Positions 36,869 to 44,786 of a DNA stretch of 64,000 nt are shown here, in pieces (position 1 is the stretch's first letter; every line of letters starts with the position of its first letter). Below the pieces are notes generated by a model, which worked only from the letters and a program-made list of their open reading frames with translations, was not told the DNA's origin and searched no databases. The position numbers and the translations under genes are program-made. The stretch is from Oscillospiraceae bacterium (lineage in GTDB: Bacteria > Bacillota > Clostridia > Oscillospirales > CAG-272), in contig SVRJ01000007.1 of NCBI GenBank assembly GCA_015064885.1, forward strand, positions 1 through 64,000, given 5' to 3'.

Positions 36869-36965
36869 ATATGCAGATCCTTTATTTTTTACTGTAATAT
36901 TTTTTAATTTGATCCGTACTATACTGTGAACCGATTCAAAGGATTTCCGAGGAAGGAGGAATCAT

Positions 36966-37523
36966 ATGCGCGATGAAGATTTACTGCGTCTTTTAAAGAA
37001 GGATCCCGAGCGCGGGATGGATATTCTTATAAATGAATACAGCTCTCTTCTTTATGCAGTCGTGAAAGCAAAATTTCAAAACGGCGAATACTATTCCTCG
37101 GATATTGAGGACTGTGTTTCGGATACGTTTACGAAGTTCTATCTTGAGCTTGACAGATACCGACTCTCGAAGGGAAGTGTCGCTTCGTATCTGTGCGTTA
37201 TGGCGCGTAACCGCGCGATCGACGTTGCCCGCAAAAGGGGAGTTGAGCTTGCATATATGAGGCGTGAGGATGAAACGCTTTTTCAGATCGACGACATGCT
37301 TCGGATAGAAGAAGAGCTTATATCAGAGGAGATCATTTCTGAGATAGTAAGCGAGATAAGCAATCTCGGTTATCCGGATAAGGAAGTAATATACCGTAAA
37401 TTCTATCTGTCGCAGAGCTCGGCTCAAATAGCAAAGGCGCTGAATATCAGCGAAACAAACGTAAACGTAAGAGTACACAGAGTTATAAAAAAGCTGAGAG
37501 AAAAATTTGGAGGTAAACAGTAA
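36966..37523 (+). CDS. ECF-type RNA polymerase sigma factor (module C)
   Basis: Sigma-70 family protein of 185 residues. Region 2 runs from DILINEYSSLLYAVV through ASYLCVMARNRAIDVARKRG; region 4 is VIYRKFYLSQSSAQIAKALN followed by ISETNVNVRVHRVIKKLR. Strong GGAAGGAGGA precedes the ATG. The anti-sigma-like gene follows within 4 bases. It is more distant from sigma A and B than those are from each other. Confidence 0.88.
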   Translation: MRDEDLLRLLKKDPERGMDILINEYSSLLYAVVKAKFQNGEYYSSDIEDCVSDTFTKFYLELDRYRLSKGSVASYLCVMARNRAIDVARKRGVELAYMRREDETLFQIDDMLRIEEELISEEIISEIVSEISNLGYPDKEVIYRKFYLSQSSAQIAKALNISETNVNVRVHRVIKKLREKFGGKQ

Positions 37524-37527
37524 AGCA

Positions 37528-38865
37528 ATGAGTAAGAAGGATCTTCACGGTATCTTGGATAATATGAGCGCAAAGGATCTTGACTCTCTGGATTGCCAAA
37601 AAGCAGGTATAGAACAGATCGACCGCGCTTCTCTTGAGCGTATAAAAAGCAGGACGCTCTCAAAATGTATTAAAAACAGTAAAAAAACAAACAGTACACG
37701 CTTTTTCCGTATTCTTTCTCCTTTGGTTGCCGCATCTCTCGTAATATGTGTTGGTATAGGAATCGCCTTTTCAATTGGACCGGTGATGAATTATATGCAG
37801 TCACTCAAGGTACCCGTAGGTGATGGAATGATAACAACGCGCCCAAGCAGTACGGTCACTGACGAGCCGGCGTTAACAGATGCCAAAACTACAAGTAAAC
37901 CGGTCGAGTCCGGAACAGAACCTCCTTCTGTCGTTGTGCCGGAGAGCTTTCTTCCCGTAAGAGACAAAACCAACCTCTTTCTTATGAATATGCGTGTGGA
38001 GGAGGAGACAGGATATCCTGACGTGTATGCCACTCTTACTCCCGGAGTTGACGAGCGGATAGAGGCATGCGTTCAGTACAACGAGCAGGTGAAGGATTAC
38101 GGATGCTACTTTCAGGTAGGGCTCAAAACGAGAAGCAAGGGAACTCTAAGTATAACCGTTGAGGGTGCTGACCAAGCGAAATCAAGCGTCAGCGTCTGGG
38201 TAAAGGAGCCCGATTCGGATGAGTACGTTCTTTGCGCTAATTCATATGAGGTAAAGGATTACGGAAGCAAGAAATATGATAGCGAGATAATATTCTTTGT
38301 TACGCAAAACGAGTTTCTGAACAGTTACGTGGAATCCGGAAGCGTGAATATCACGTTTGCGGATAATGAATGCGGATACGTAACGGAAGCGGCTCACTTT
38401 AAGTATTCTTATTTACACAAGCATATTGTACCTCCCGGCGGGAACGAGAGTGACGCTGTAGACGTTTGCGAGGTATACGTAGAGAAAAGTGCGTCCTTTC
38501 CGAACGTCGAGGGTCAGCTCGTCACAGATGAATATATAGAACTGTTTTTTGCGGATATAAATGAATATACGAAAGGCCCGAACGCTATACGTATCTTATC
38601 TCAAGGAGAGCTCTTTACCGCAGCGGTTGCTCTTAAAGAGGGTATGTATCTTTATGAAGCGGTGTATCTGCTGAACGATACTTATCTCAGAAATATTGCG
38701 GACGTATCTACGCTGGTCTATGGTTCTGAAAACGCTAAAACTCTGCTTATTCATGCTGACTGCAATTACGTTATAACGTCTATAGAGCTTGTAGATGAAT
38801 ATAACCCACCGGAAACGTCCTTCGATACTACCATGGATACTGTCACCGAGCCACTCTCTCCGTGA
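37528..38865 (+). CDS. Predicted anti-sigma membrane protein (module C)
   Basis: Protein of 445 residues. The cytoplasmic N-terminus KKDLHGILDNMSAKDLDSL resembles those of the module A and B anti-sigma proteins. One membrane helix lies at about 62-84 (VAASLVICVGIGIAF), then a Thr/Pro-rich linker and an outer region of about 330 residues. That region seems to be beta-rich (GLKTRSKGTLSITVEGAD, YDSEIIFFVTQNEF) and is not a solute-binding protein; I do not recognise it. ATG 37528 is preferred over TTG 37507, which would overlap sigma C. Anti-sigma role is inferred from position. Confidence 0.7.
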   Translation: MSKKDLHGILDNMSAKDLDSLDCQKAGIEQIDRASLERIKSRTLSKCIKNSKKTNSTRFFRILSPLVAASLVICVGIGIAFSIGPVMNYMQSLKVPVGDGMITTRPSSTVTDEPALTDAKTTSKPVESGTEPPSVVVPESFLPVRDKTNLFLMNMRVEEETGYPDVYATLTPGVDERIEACVQYNEQVKDYGCYFQVGLKTRSKGTLSITVEGADQAKSSVSVWVKEPDSDEYVLCANSYEVKDYGSKKYDSEIIFFVTQNEFLNSYVESGSVNITFADNECGYVTEAAHFKYSYLHKHIVPPGGNESDAVDVCEVYVEKSASFPNVEGQLVTDEYIELFFADINEYTKGPNAIRILSQGELFTAAVALKEGMYLYEAVYLLNDTYLRNIADVSTLVYGSENAKTLLIHADCNYVITSIELVDEYNPPETSFDTTMDTVTEPLSP

Positions 38866-38878
38866 TTTTCGAATAAAT

Positions 38879-38913
38879 AAACGGCAATACCCGAAAGGAT
38901 ATTGCCGTTTTTT
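38879..38913 (+). terminator. Terminator of the sigma C operon
   Basis: AAACGGCAATA/TATTGCCGTTT stem followed by TTTATT. Confidence 0.88.
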
Positions 38914-38965
38914 ATTCCTAACCTCGACTTTGGATCCACTCAATTTATTATAATTGCTTTGTCAA

Positions 38966-39005
38966 GAAAAAAGTGCCCGAAGGACCGTTTGATCCTTCGG
39001 GCACT
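38966..39005 (-). terminator. Terminator of the sigma fusion gene
   Basis: AGTGCCCGAAGGA/TCCTTCGGGCACT 13-bp stem followed by TTTTTTC on the minus strand. Confidence 0.9.
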
Positions 39006-39022
39006 GATAGATTTTTACAGGC

Positions 39023-42000
39023 TCACTTTCCTTCGTCGTCCATGACAGTTCTGACGCGGTCAATATATTCCTTGAACCTTTCTTCGTCACGAACCGAGTT
39101 GAACCACTCCCAACCACGTTTTGCGGTCAGACCGTAGTACATATCGTCTATTCCGCAATCAAACAGATGATCGTATGAGAGTGTTTCCTTCGTTCCGTCG
39201 GGAAGCAGGATGTATTCCTTCCCGAGAGCTACCTTTATGCCTCCGTAAACGAGAGCATCGCCAACGTCAAGAAGGTCGCCCTTCTTCTGTGAGGAGCACT
39301 TCTTAATGCTCTTAAGCGCTCTTTCAAGATATTCGTATCCTTCCTCTTTGTTCTTGCTTCCGAAAAGGGCGCAAGCGGTACGAAATTCGGTGAGTGCGTA
39401 AAATCCGTACCATGCCGGCGGTATATCTCCTCCCTCCGAAAGAGCTTCTACAGTTCTGAGTCTATGTTTATTCCACGCCGCAGCATTCAAAGGCGCCTTC
39501 CAATAGCGTGAATCACGTCCAAGGAAGTGTGTGAGTATATGGAAATTATTTACCGCATGGCGCAATCTGCTTTCTTCATGCTTACCAATATCCCAAAGTT
39601 GATCCTCTTCCACCTCTCCTGCGATCGCGGCGTACTGCGTGATCGGAGAGGATTTTTCACGTATTCCCGCTCTGTCGGCAAATATAAGTATATCTCCGTC
39701 ACCGCTACCGTCATCGGCATAGATGTATTCGGTGCTTGCGACAAAGCCGTCTGTAAGACCGAGCGCATCATATCTGCGGAAGAGACCGTCCGCAACCGGC
39801 ATATAGCCTTCGCCCTTACCCTCATATGATGTAAGCTCGTACACAGCCGTCTTTATTCCTTCCGCATATTCGCTCTCAAAACGGACGATACCTACGCCTT
39901 TTGCAAAATAGTACACCTTTCGTCCTCCTCTGTAATTGAGCCCGCTGCTGTCTTCAAATCCGCTTATGTCAAGCGTCAGCTTTATGCAGTCCGCGAATCT
40001 TCCTGCCTTGGTTTCTATAGGATCGCTTTCTTCACAGAGTATCTTTGTCTTCATCGGTCTGCGTTCCCAAAGCATAAATTCTACGGTAGGCTCGGCACCG
40101 ATACGCCATTCATCAGACCATATGCAGTTTGTAGCATCTTTAAGAATACCGTATATGTCGTTAAACAGTATAGGGTAGTAAGCATCCCCCATAACGCCTG
40201 TGTTCTTAAGCTCAAAGTCGAAGCGTGAGTCGCGGTCATCAAGCGTCACGGTTCCGTCTTTTACGCATACCGTACTTCTGTTGAAGAAATTCCAATGCCC
40301 GGTTGCCTTGCACTCGGGGTTGAATTTTGGATTTGTATCCATTATTCTCTGAGCCACCGAGCAGGCTGCTCTTGTGTGAGCTATCTCGGACCGAGTCTTG
40401 GCAAGCGCTCTTGCTCTTTCTATGGGATAAGAAACGTCGCATACTCTGTCCTTGCCGTTCACCTCACGAAAGTATTCGTTTCTTATTTGAAGGACCATAT
40501 CTATCCATGAATTTTCGTTATGCGATATGCGATCATATTCAGCCTTTTGCGATATGATAGCCTTTTTATCATCCGCATACTCAACGGTAAGAGACATGCC
40601 GTAGCGTAGGAATTTTTCTGAATGTGTGGGGTTGTGAGTCATCGTATATTCCCACGTGTTGCCTGTTGCCAGAGGTAGAAGGCCCCTTCCGCCGATTATA
40701 CTGTAAGCCTTGAGAAGTCTCACCTCCGGGATCCCCGAGCTTTTTCTTATCTGTTTTACAATGCCGACTCCGTTTTTATAATATGTTTTGACAGTAGTGC
40801 CCTTGTTTTTTACGATCCAAAGCTCACATCCGTCAAATATTCCCGCGGGAGTACTTACACTTTCACAGTCCGAAACAAACGTAAGCTCGCTTTTGTCAGA
40901 GCCGATATGCGTCTCACCAACCGAGAGGGAAGACAGTGTGAAATTTCCGTCACAATATGCGGCATTTTTCAGAATAACGTCATTATCTACGTCAGCTGAG
41001 TAAAGGTTACCCAGCGAGAGCCAGTCGCGATTATAATGCAGAGGCGTGCCGTCTATAATCTTAAGCTCGGTTACCGCAGAAAGAATGAGATAGTTGTTTA
41101 TATCCTTATCAGCATACTCTCCATAACGCTTATCTCTTGCAGTCATTGCGGCTTTTGTGTAAGCATAGTAAAAATCCGACGGTGAGAGGAGAGACAAAAC
41201 CTTGTTATAAGCATCATAACCCTTTTCCTTCTCGCCGCTTTCGAAATATTCGTACGCAAGCCAGAACCACTCGTGAGCAAGCGCTTTAACAAAGCCCGCT
41301 GCCTCAAGCCTCGGTATCTGCTTTTCACGGATAAAATCTATTTTTGATTTTCCGTAAACACGGGAGTCCTCTCGGCTTAAGACAAACTGCATTACCTCTT
41401 CGTTTTTACTTGCTTGTGCCGCAGCCTTTATGCGTGCAAAGGTCTCGTCGTTCTTTTTTCCGGGTATCCACCACCATCCGCTGAGGAGAACGTCTGCGAG
41501 AGCGTGATCCTTATCCCTCGACTCGGGAAGCTCCTCCACCTCTTTGAGGACGTCCTTATATATTACCTCAAAACCGTTTTTGTTGTTTTTGAGCCTCCAT
41601 AGCTTCAGCTCTTCAACCTTTTTCATTACACGTACCGTAAGCGTGTCGTTCCATTTTTCATTCATTGCACATAATTCCTTTCTGATTCGTTTTCTTCGGT
41701 CGTGAAGCTGCCATTTTACCGTCCCGACAGAAGCGTTCATTTTTTCCGCTATATCAACGATAGACAGCCCCTCGAAGTAGTGCATACGTATTACCGTACG
41801 TACCTTTTCAGGCAGCATTGATATGCTTCTTTGCAGCTCCTCGCTCTCCTGTTGCTTTTCTTCTTTTCTTGCATATACCTCTGCGGGGTCCTCGTTCTGC
41901 TCTTCATTTATACTGACGTTCTCGAGAACTTCAAGCGGAAGAAAGCTCCGAAAACGTCCTACCATGTTAGCAGCACAGTTTTTTGCTATGCGGCACACCC

Positions 42001-42223
42001 ATGCACCGAATTTTGACGGTTCCTTAAGTGTATTGAGCTTCATCCATGCCGTAACGAAGGCATCCTGCGCCGCGTCCTCAGCCATGAATTGGTTGCGAGT
42101 TACAGATATAGCTGATGCAAGCACCGCTTTTTCATAACGGACTACAAGAGCCTCGTAAGCGTTTTGTTCACCTGCAAGCGTAAGCATTACGAGGGTTTCA
42201 TCGTTGTGATTCTGATACAGCAA
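39023..42223 (-). CDS. ECF sigma factor fused to a large C-terminal sensory region
   Basis: About 1066 residues. Region 2 lies at about 15-90 (DETLVMLTLAGEQNAYEALV, AEDAAQDAFVTAWMKL) and region 4 at about 135-185 (RTVIRMHYFEGLSIVDIAEK, SVGTVKWQLHDRRKRIRKEL). Then come a helical part (about 190-390, EWFWLAYEYFESGEKEKGYD is TPR-like), two related beta modules (TPAGIFDGCELW to GVGIVKQI near 455-492; ETKAGRFADCIKL to GVGIVRFE near 735-782) and a helical C-terminus. No membrane helix or signal is seen. TTG 42223 is chosen because AAGGAGG stands 6 bases before it; the ATG at 42256 has no ribosome site. No separate anti-sigma gene lies beside it, so the C-terminal region may control the sigma part. 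Confidence 0.85.
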   Translation of the reverse strand: MLYQNHNDETLVMLTLAGEQNAYEALVVRYEKAVLASAISVTRNQFMAEDAAQDAFVTAWMKLNTLKEPSKFGAWVCRIAKNCAANMVGRFRSFLPLEVLENVSINEEQNEDPAEVYARKEEKQQESEELQRSISMLPEKVRTVIRMHYFEGLSIVDIAEKMNASVGTVKWQLHDRRKRIRKELCAMNEKWNDTLTVRVMKKVEELKLWRLKNNKNGFEVIYKDVLKEVEELPESRDKDHALADVLLSGWWWIPGKKNDETFARIKAAAQASKNEEVMQFVLSREDSRVYGKSKIDFIREKQIPRLEAAGFVKALAHEWFWLAYEYFESGEKEKGYDAYNKVLSLLSPSDFYYAYTKAAMTARDKRYGEYADKDINNYLILSAVTELKIIDGTPLHYNRDWLSLGNLYSADVDNDVILKNAAYCDGNFTLSSLSVGETHIGSDKSELTFVSDCESVSTPAGIFDGCELWIVKNKGTTVKTYYKNGVGIVKQIRKSSGIPEVRLLKAYSIIGGRGLLPLATGNTWEYTMTHNPTHSEKFLRYGMSLTVEYADDKKAIISQKAEYDRISHNENSWIDMVLQIRNEYFREVNGKDRVCDVSYPIERARALAKTRSEIAHTRAACSVAQRIMDTNPKFNPECKATGHWNFFNRSTVCVKDGTVTLDDRDSRFDFELKNTGVMGDAYYPILFNDIYGILKDATNCIWSDEWRIGAEPTVEFMLWERRPMKTKILCEESDPIETKAGRFADCIKLTLDISGFEDSSGLNYRGGRKVYYFAKGVGIVRFESEYAEGIKTAVYELTSYEGKGEGYMPVADGLFRRYDALGLTDGFVASTEYIYADDGSGDGDILIFADRAGIREKSSPITQYAAIAGEVEEDQLWDIGKHEESRLRHAVNNFHILTHFLGRDSRYWKAPLNAAAWNKHRLRTVEALSEGGDIPPAWYGFYALTEFRTACALFGSKNKEEGYEYLERALKSIKKCSSQKKGDLLDVGDALVYGGIKVALGKEYILLPDGTKETLSYDHLFDCGIDDMYYGLTAKRGWEWFNSVRDEERFKEYIDRVRTVMDDEGK

Positions 42224-42347
42224 AGCGTACCTCCTTAATGATTTGAAAATTTTCATTTTTAAGCGCTTGTCTTATAGACACGAAGAAAGAAGAAAAGGTT
42301 GGGTAAAAACGAAAAAAATTTTTTCGGAAAGAATTCTGCCTGCATTT

Positions 42348-42376
42348 ATTATATCATATATGGATTTTGATTTCAA
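42348..42376 (-). promoter_or_regulatory. Promoter of the sigma fusion gene
   Basis: TTGAAA (42371-42376), 17-base spacer, TATAAT (42348-42353). The roughly 118-base leader contains the palindrome CGAAAAAAATTTTTTCG. Confidence 0.75.
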
Positions 42377-42386
42377 GAGCTTAATG

Positions 42387-42415
42387 TTGACAAAAACTGT
42401 TTTGTATGATATAAT
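42387..42415 (+). promoter_or_regulatory. Sigma-A promoter of the 42.4-43.6 kb genes
   Basis: TTGACA (42387-42392), 17-base spacer, TATAAT (42410-42415); back to back with the promoter at 42348-42376, the two -35 boxes being 10 bases apart. Confidence 0.85.
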
Positions 42416-42458
42416 ATAAAACAACAGATCTTCATACGTAAAATATACCGCCTTTCGG

Positions 42459-42635
42459 ATGCAGGATCGTATATTGCTGTGTAAGATCGGGGAATATTTG
42501 AAGGGTGATACGGTGCGGTTGAAAAAATATTTTTACGTTCTTCGCCCGATCCTCGCCTGCAGATGGATACTTTCGGAGGGAACGCCTCCGCCGATGCTTT
42601 TTCGAACGCTTATGGATAAATTATCATTACTTTGA
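42459..42635 (+). pseudogene. C-terminal remnant of a COG3541-type nucleotidyltransferase
   Basis: A 58-codon reading frame encodes VRLKKYFYVLRPILACRWI and TPPPMLFRTLMDKL. This matches the conserved C-terminal end of predicted nucleotidyltransferases (PF10127/COG3541), in which Lys-Lys-Tyr, Leu-Arg-Pro and Pro-Pro-Met are hallmarks. The catalytic N-terminal domain is absent; the frame is open back only to 42420, just after the promoter -10. No ribosome site precedes the ATG. It is best read as a decayed gene, although the promoter still drives the genes after it. Confidence 0.7.
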
Positions 42636-42647
42636 GAGGAAAAATCA

Positions 42648-43124
42648 ATGTTCAGAGAGCTTACAAGAAAAAACAAACGACTCGAAAATTCTGAGTGTAT
42701 AGAACTTCTTAAAAATGAGACGCGTGGCGTCTTGTCGGTGCTTGGAGACGGAGACTATCCTTACGGTATGCCGATGAATCATTTTTATAATGAGTGCGAC
42801 GGAAATATTTATTTTCATTGCGGAAGGAGTGGACACAGACTGGACGCGCTGAAAAAGCATGACAAGGCTTCTTTTTGCGTATATGATAAAGGAGTCAGAG
42901 AAAACGGAGAATGGGCGTATAAGGTGAGTAGCGTTGTCGTATTCGGGAAAATAGAAATAATTGACGACGCCAAAGTAATTTCCGATATATGCACAAGGCT
43001 CAGCCGTAAGTTTACGGATGATGAGGACTATATAAGAAAAGAGATAGAGAATCATGGCCGTAATACGCTTCTTCTGAAGCTTATACCCGAGAATATTTGC
43101 GGAAAGCTTATAACAGAATCATAA
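42648..43124 (+). CDS. Pyridoxamine-5'-phosphate-oxidase-like flavoprotein (Nim-like)
   Basis: Split-barrel FMN protein of 158 residues. LLKNETRGVLSVLGDGDYPY and PMNHFYNECDGNIYFHCGRSG match the NimA/NimC-like group of the PNPOx superfamily, some of which reduce nitroimidazoles. The His in YFHCGRSGHRLD corresponds to the catalytic or cofactor position. The physiological substrate is unknown. GAGGA lies upstream; the peroxiredoxin gene follows after 16 bases. Confidence 0.82.
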   Translation: MFRELTRKNKRLENSECIELLKNETRGVLSVLGDGDYPYGMPMNHFYNECDGNIYFHCGRSGHRLDALKKHDKASFCVYDKGVRENGEWAYKVSSVVVFGKIEIIDDAKVISDICTRLSRKFTDDEDYIRKEIENHGRNTLLLKLIPENICGKLITES

Positions 43125-43140
43125 AAAAGGAGAATGAACT

Positions 43141-43596
43141 ATGCTTGAAACAGGAACAAAAGCTCCGGATTTTACTCTCAATGATAAGGACGGTAAAAGC
43201 GTGTCTTTGTCCGATTTTATCGGGAAGAAGGTAGTGCTTTACTTTTATCCGAAGGACAGTACTCCCGGCTGTACACGGCAGGCTTGTGCCTTTGCGGGAG
43301 TATACGGAGAATTTAAAAAGAAAAACGTTGAAGTAATAGGAATAAGCAAAGATAGCATCGCATCACACGTTAAGTTTGCCGAAAAATACGGTCTTCCGTT
43401 TATACTTCTTTCTGACCCCGAGCTTGAAGCTATACAAGCATTCGGAGTGTGGCAGGAGAAAAAGCTTTACGGTAAGGTGAGTATGGGAGTTGTACGTACT
43501 ACCTTTATAATAGATGAGAACGGTGTTATTGAAAAGATCATGCCGAAAGTAAAGCCTGATACAAACGCCCTTGAAATACTTGAGTATCTTAATTAA
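43141..43596 (+). CDS. bcp: Thioredoxin-dependent peroxiredoxin, BCP type
   Basis: Peroxiredoxin of 151 residues that reduces hydrogen peroxide and organic peroxides. DSTPGCTRQACAF near residue 40-53 has the peroxidatic Cys and, five residues on, the resolving Cys of the atypical 2-Cys BCP subgroup; PxxxTxxC is conserved. FILLSDPE and VVRTTFIIDENG follow. Likely protects the anaerobe during oxygen exposure. Confidence 0.92.
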   Translation: MLETGTKAPDFTLNDKDGKSVSLSDFIGKKVVLYFYPKDSTPGCTRQACAFAGVYGEFKKKNVEVIGISKDSIASHVKFAEKYGLPFILLSDPELEAIQAFGVWQEKKLYGKVSMGVVRTTFIIDENGVIEKIMPKVKPDTNALEILEYLN

Positions 43597-43632
43597 AAAA
43601 ACGGCTCTCCCGCCTATGGGAGAGCCGTTTTT
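43595..43632. terminator. Bidirectional hairpin terminator
   Basis: ACGGCTCTCCC/GGGAGAGCCGT 11-bp stem with A-run and T-run, between bcp and the end of the arg operon. Confidence 0.93.
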
Positions 43633-43637
43633 ATGCT

Positions 43638-43874
43638 TTAATTTAATTTGAGTATTCCTTCAGCCAAAAGACCGCAAAAGTCACATTTTATATTAAAATG
43701 GGTTTCGGGTGCCTTGCTGAACAATTCGTCTGCGCTGATAAGAATGGCGGTTTCCTTTTTCTTTTGGCACTGCGGACATACGTATTCGACCGTAGCCATG
43801 TATCCGATGTCATCACACATGTTGATTCCCGTACAGTAAGCATACACCTTGGGATATTCTTTATTATCGTTCAT
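43638..43874 (-). CDS. Small zinc-ribbon protein at the end of the arg operon
   Basis: Seventy-eight residues with two Cys pairs, VCPQCQ near 33 and KCDFCG near 64, spaced as in a zinc ribbon. The start lies directly after the argF stop, so translation is probably coupled. I do not recognise the family. Possible roles are a zinc-dependent accessory of arginine synthesis or a cluster hitchhiker; the sequence does not decide. Confidence 0.7.
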   Translation of the reverse strand: MNDNKEYPKVYAYCTGINMCDDIGYMATVEYVCPQCQKKKETAILISADELFSKAPETHFNIKCDFCGLLAEGILKLN

Positions 43875-44786
43875 TTATTTGTTTTCAAAGCACTTTACAA
43901 GTACTGCCTTTTGCGCGTGCAGTCTGTTTTCTGCCTCGGTGAATATTTCCGAAGCGTGTGCCTCAAGCACCTCCGCGGTTATTTCCTCCCCTCTGTGTGC
44001 AGGGAGACAGTGAAGGACCATTGCGTTAGGCTTTGCAACGCTCATCACGTTAGCATTTACCTGATATTTTCCTTCAAATACAAGACGTCTTTTTTCTGCT
44101 TCGGATTCCTGACCCATAGATGCCCACACGTCTGTGTATACTACGTCGGCATCCTTTACCGCCTCGAGAACGTCAGGAGTGCAAGTATAATCTCCGTTTT
44201 CCTTCGCCCACTTTATGATCTCAGGATCGGGAGTGTAGCCGTCGGGGCAAGCGGTGGCGACCTTCATGCCCATTTTTATGCCGCCCACGATGAGAGAGTT
44301 GGCCATATTGTTTCCGTCACCCACGTAAACAAGCTTGAGTCCTTCAAGCATGCCTTTTTGCTCGCGAATCGTCATAAGATCTGCGAGCACCTGACACGGA
44401 TGGCAATAGTCAGTGAGTCCGTTTATGACAGGGATCCTTCCGTACTCGGCAAGTGCCTCTACCTCTGCCTGTGCATACGTGCGGATCATTATAGCATCGA
44501 GATATCCGGAAAGAACTCTTGCCGTGTCCTCTATCGGCTCACCTCTTCCGATCTGAAGATCGTTTGAGCTGAGGAAGAGCGCCGAGCCTCCGAGATCATA
44601 CATGCCGACTTCGAAGCTTACTCTTGTTCGTGTAGAGGATTTCTGAAATATCATTCCGAGGGTCTTGCCCTTGAGGATATGATGCTCGATGCCGTTCTTC
44701 TTCTCGTATTTAAGCTGATCGGCAAGGTTGAGAATATCTGTTATCTCTTTTTTTGAGAGATCCATAAGCTTTAGTAAATGTTTCAT
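43875..44786 (-). CDS. argF: Ornithine carbamoyltransferase
   Basis: Enzyme of 303 residues that joins carbamoyl phosphate and ornithine to citrulline. FQKSSTRTRVSFE near residue 48 binds carbamoyl phosphate, NGLTDYCHPCQVLADL is next, DVWASMGQE binds ornithine, and HCLPAHRGEE has the catalytic Cys. It overlaps argD by 4 bases. Placement at the end of a biosynthetic cluster favours the anabolic form. Confidence 0.96.
   Translation of the reverse strand: MKHLLKLMDLSKKEITDILNLADQLKYEKKNGIEHHILKGKTLGMIFQKSSTRTRVSFEVGMYDLGGSALFLSSNDLQIGRGEPIEDTARVLSGYLDAIMIRTYAQAEVEALAEYGRIPVINGLTDYCHPCQVLADLMTIREQKGMLEGLKLVYVGDGNNMANSLIVGGIKMGMKVATACPDGYTPDPEIIKWAKENGDYTCTPDVLEAVKDADVVYTDVWASMGQESEAEKRRLVFEGKYQVNANVMSVAKPNAMVLHCLPAHRGEEITAEVLEAHASEIFTEAENRLHAQKAVLVKCFENK

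Noticed and set aside
42224..42256. ATG start of the sigma fusion at 42256
   Set aside because: It has no ribosome site, while AAGGAGG lies within the extension exactly 6 bases before TTG 42223.
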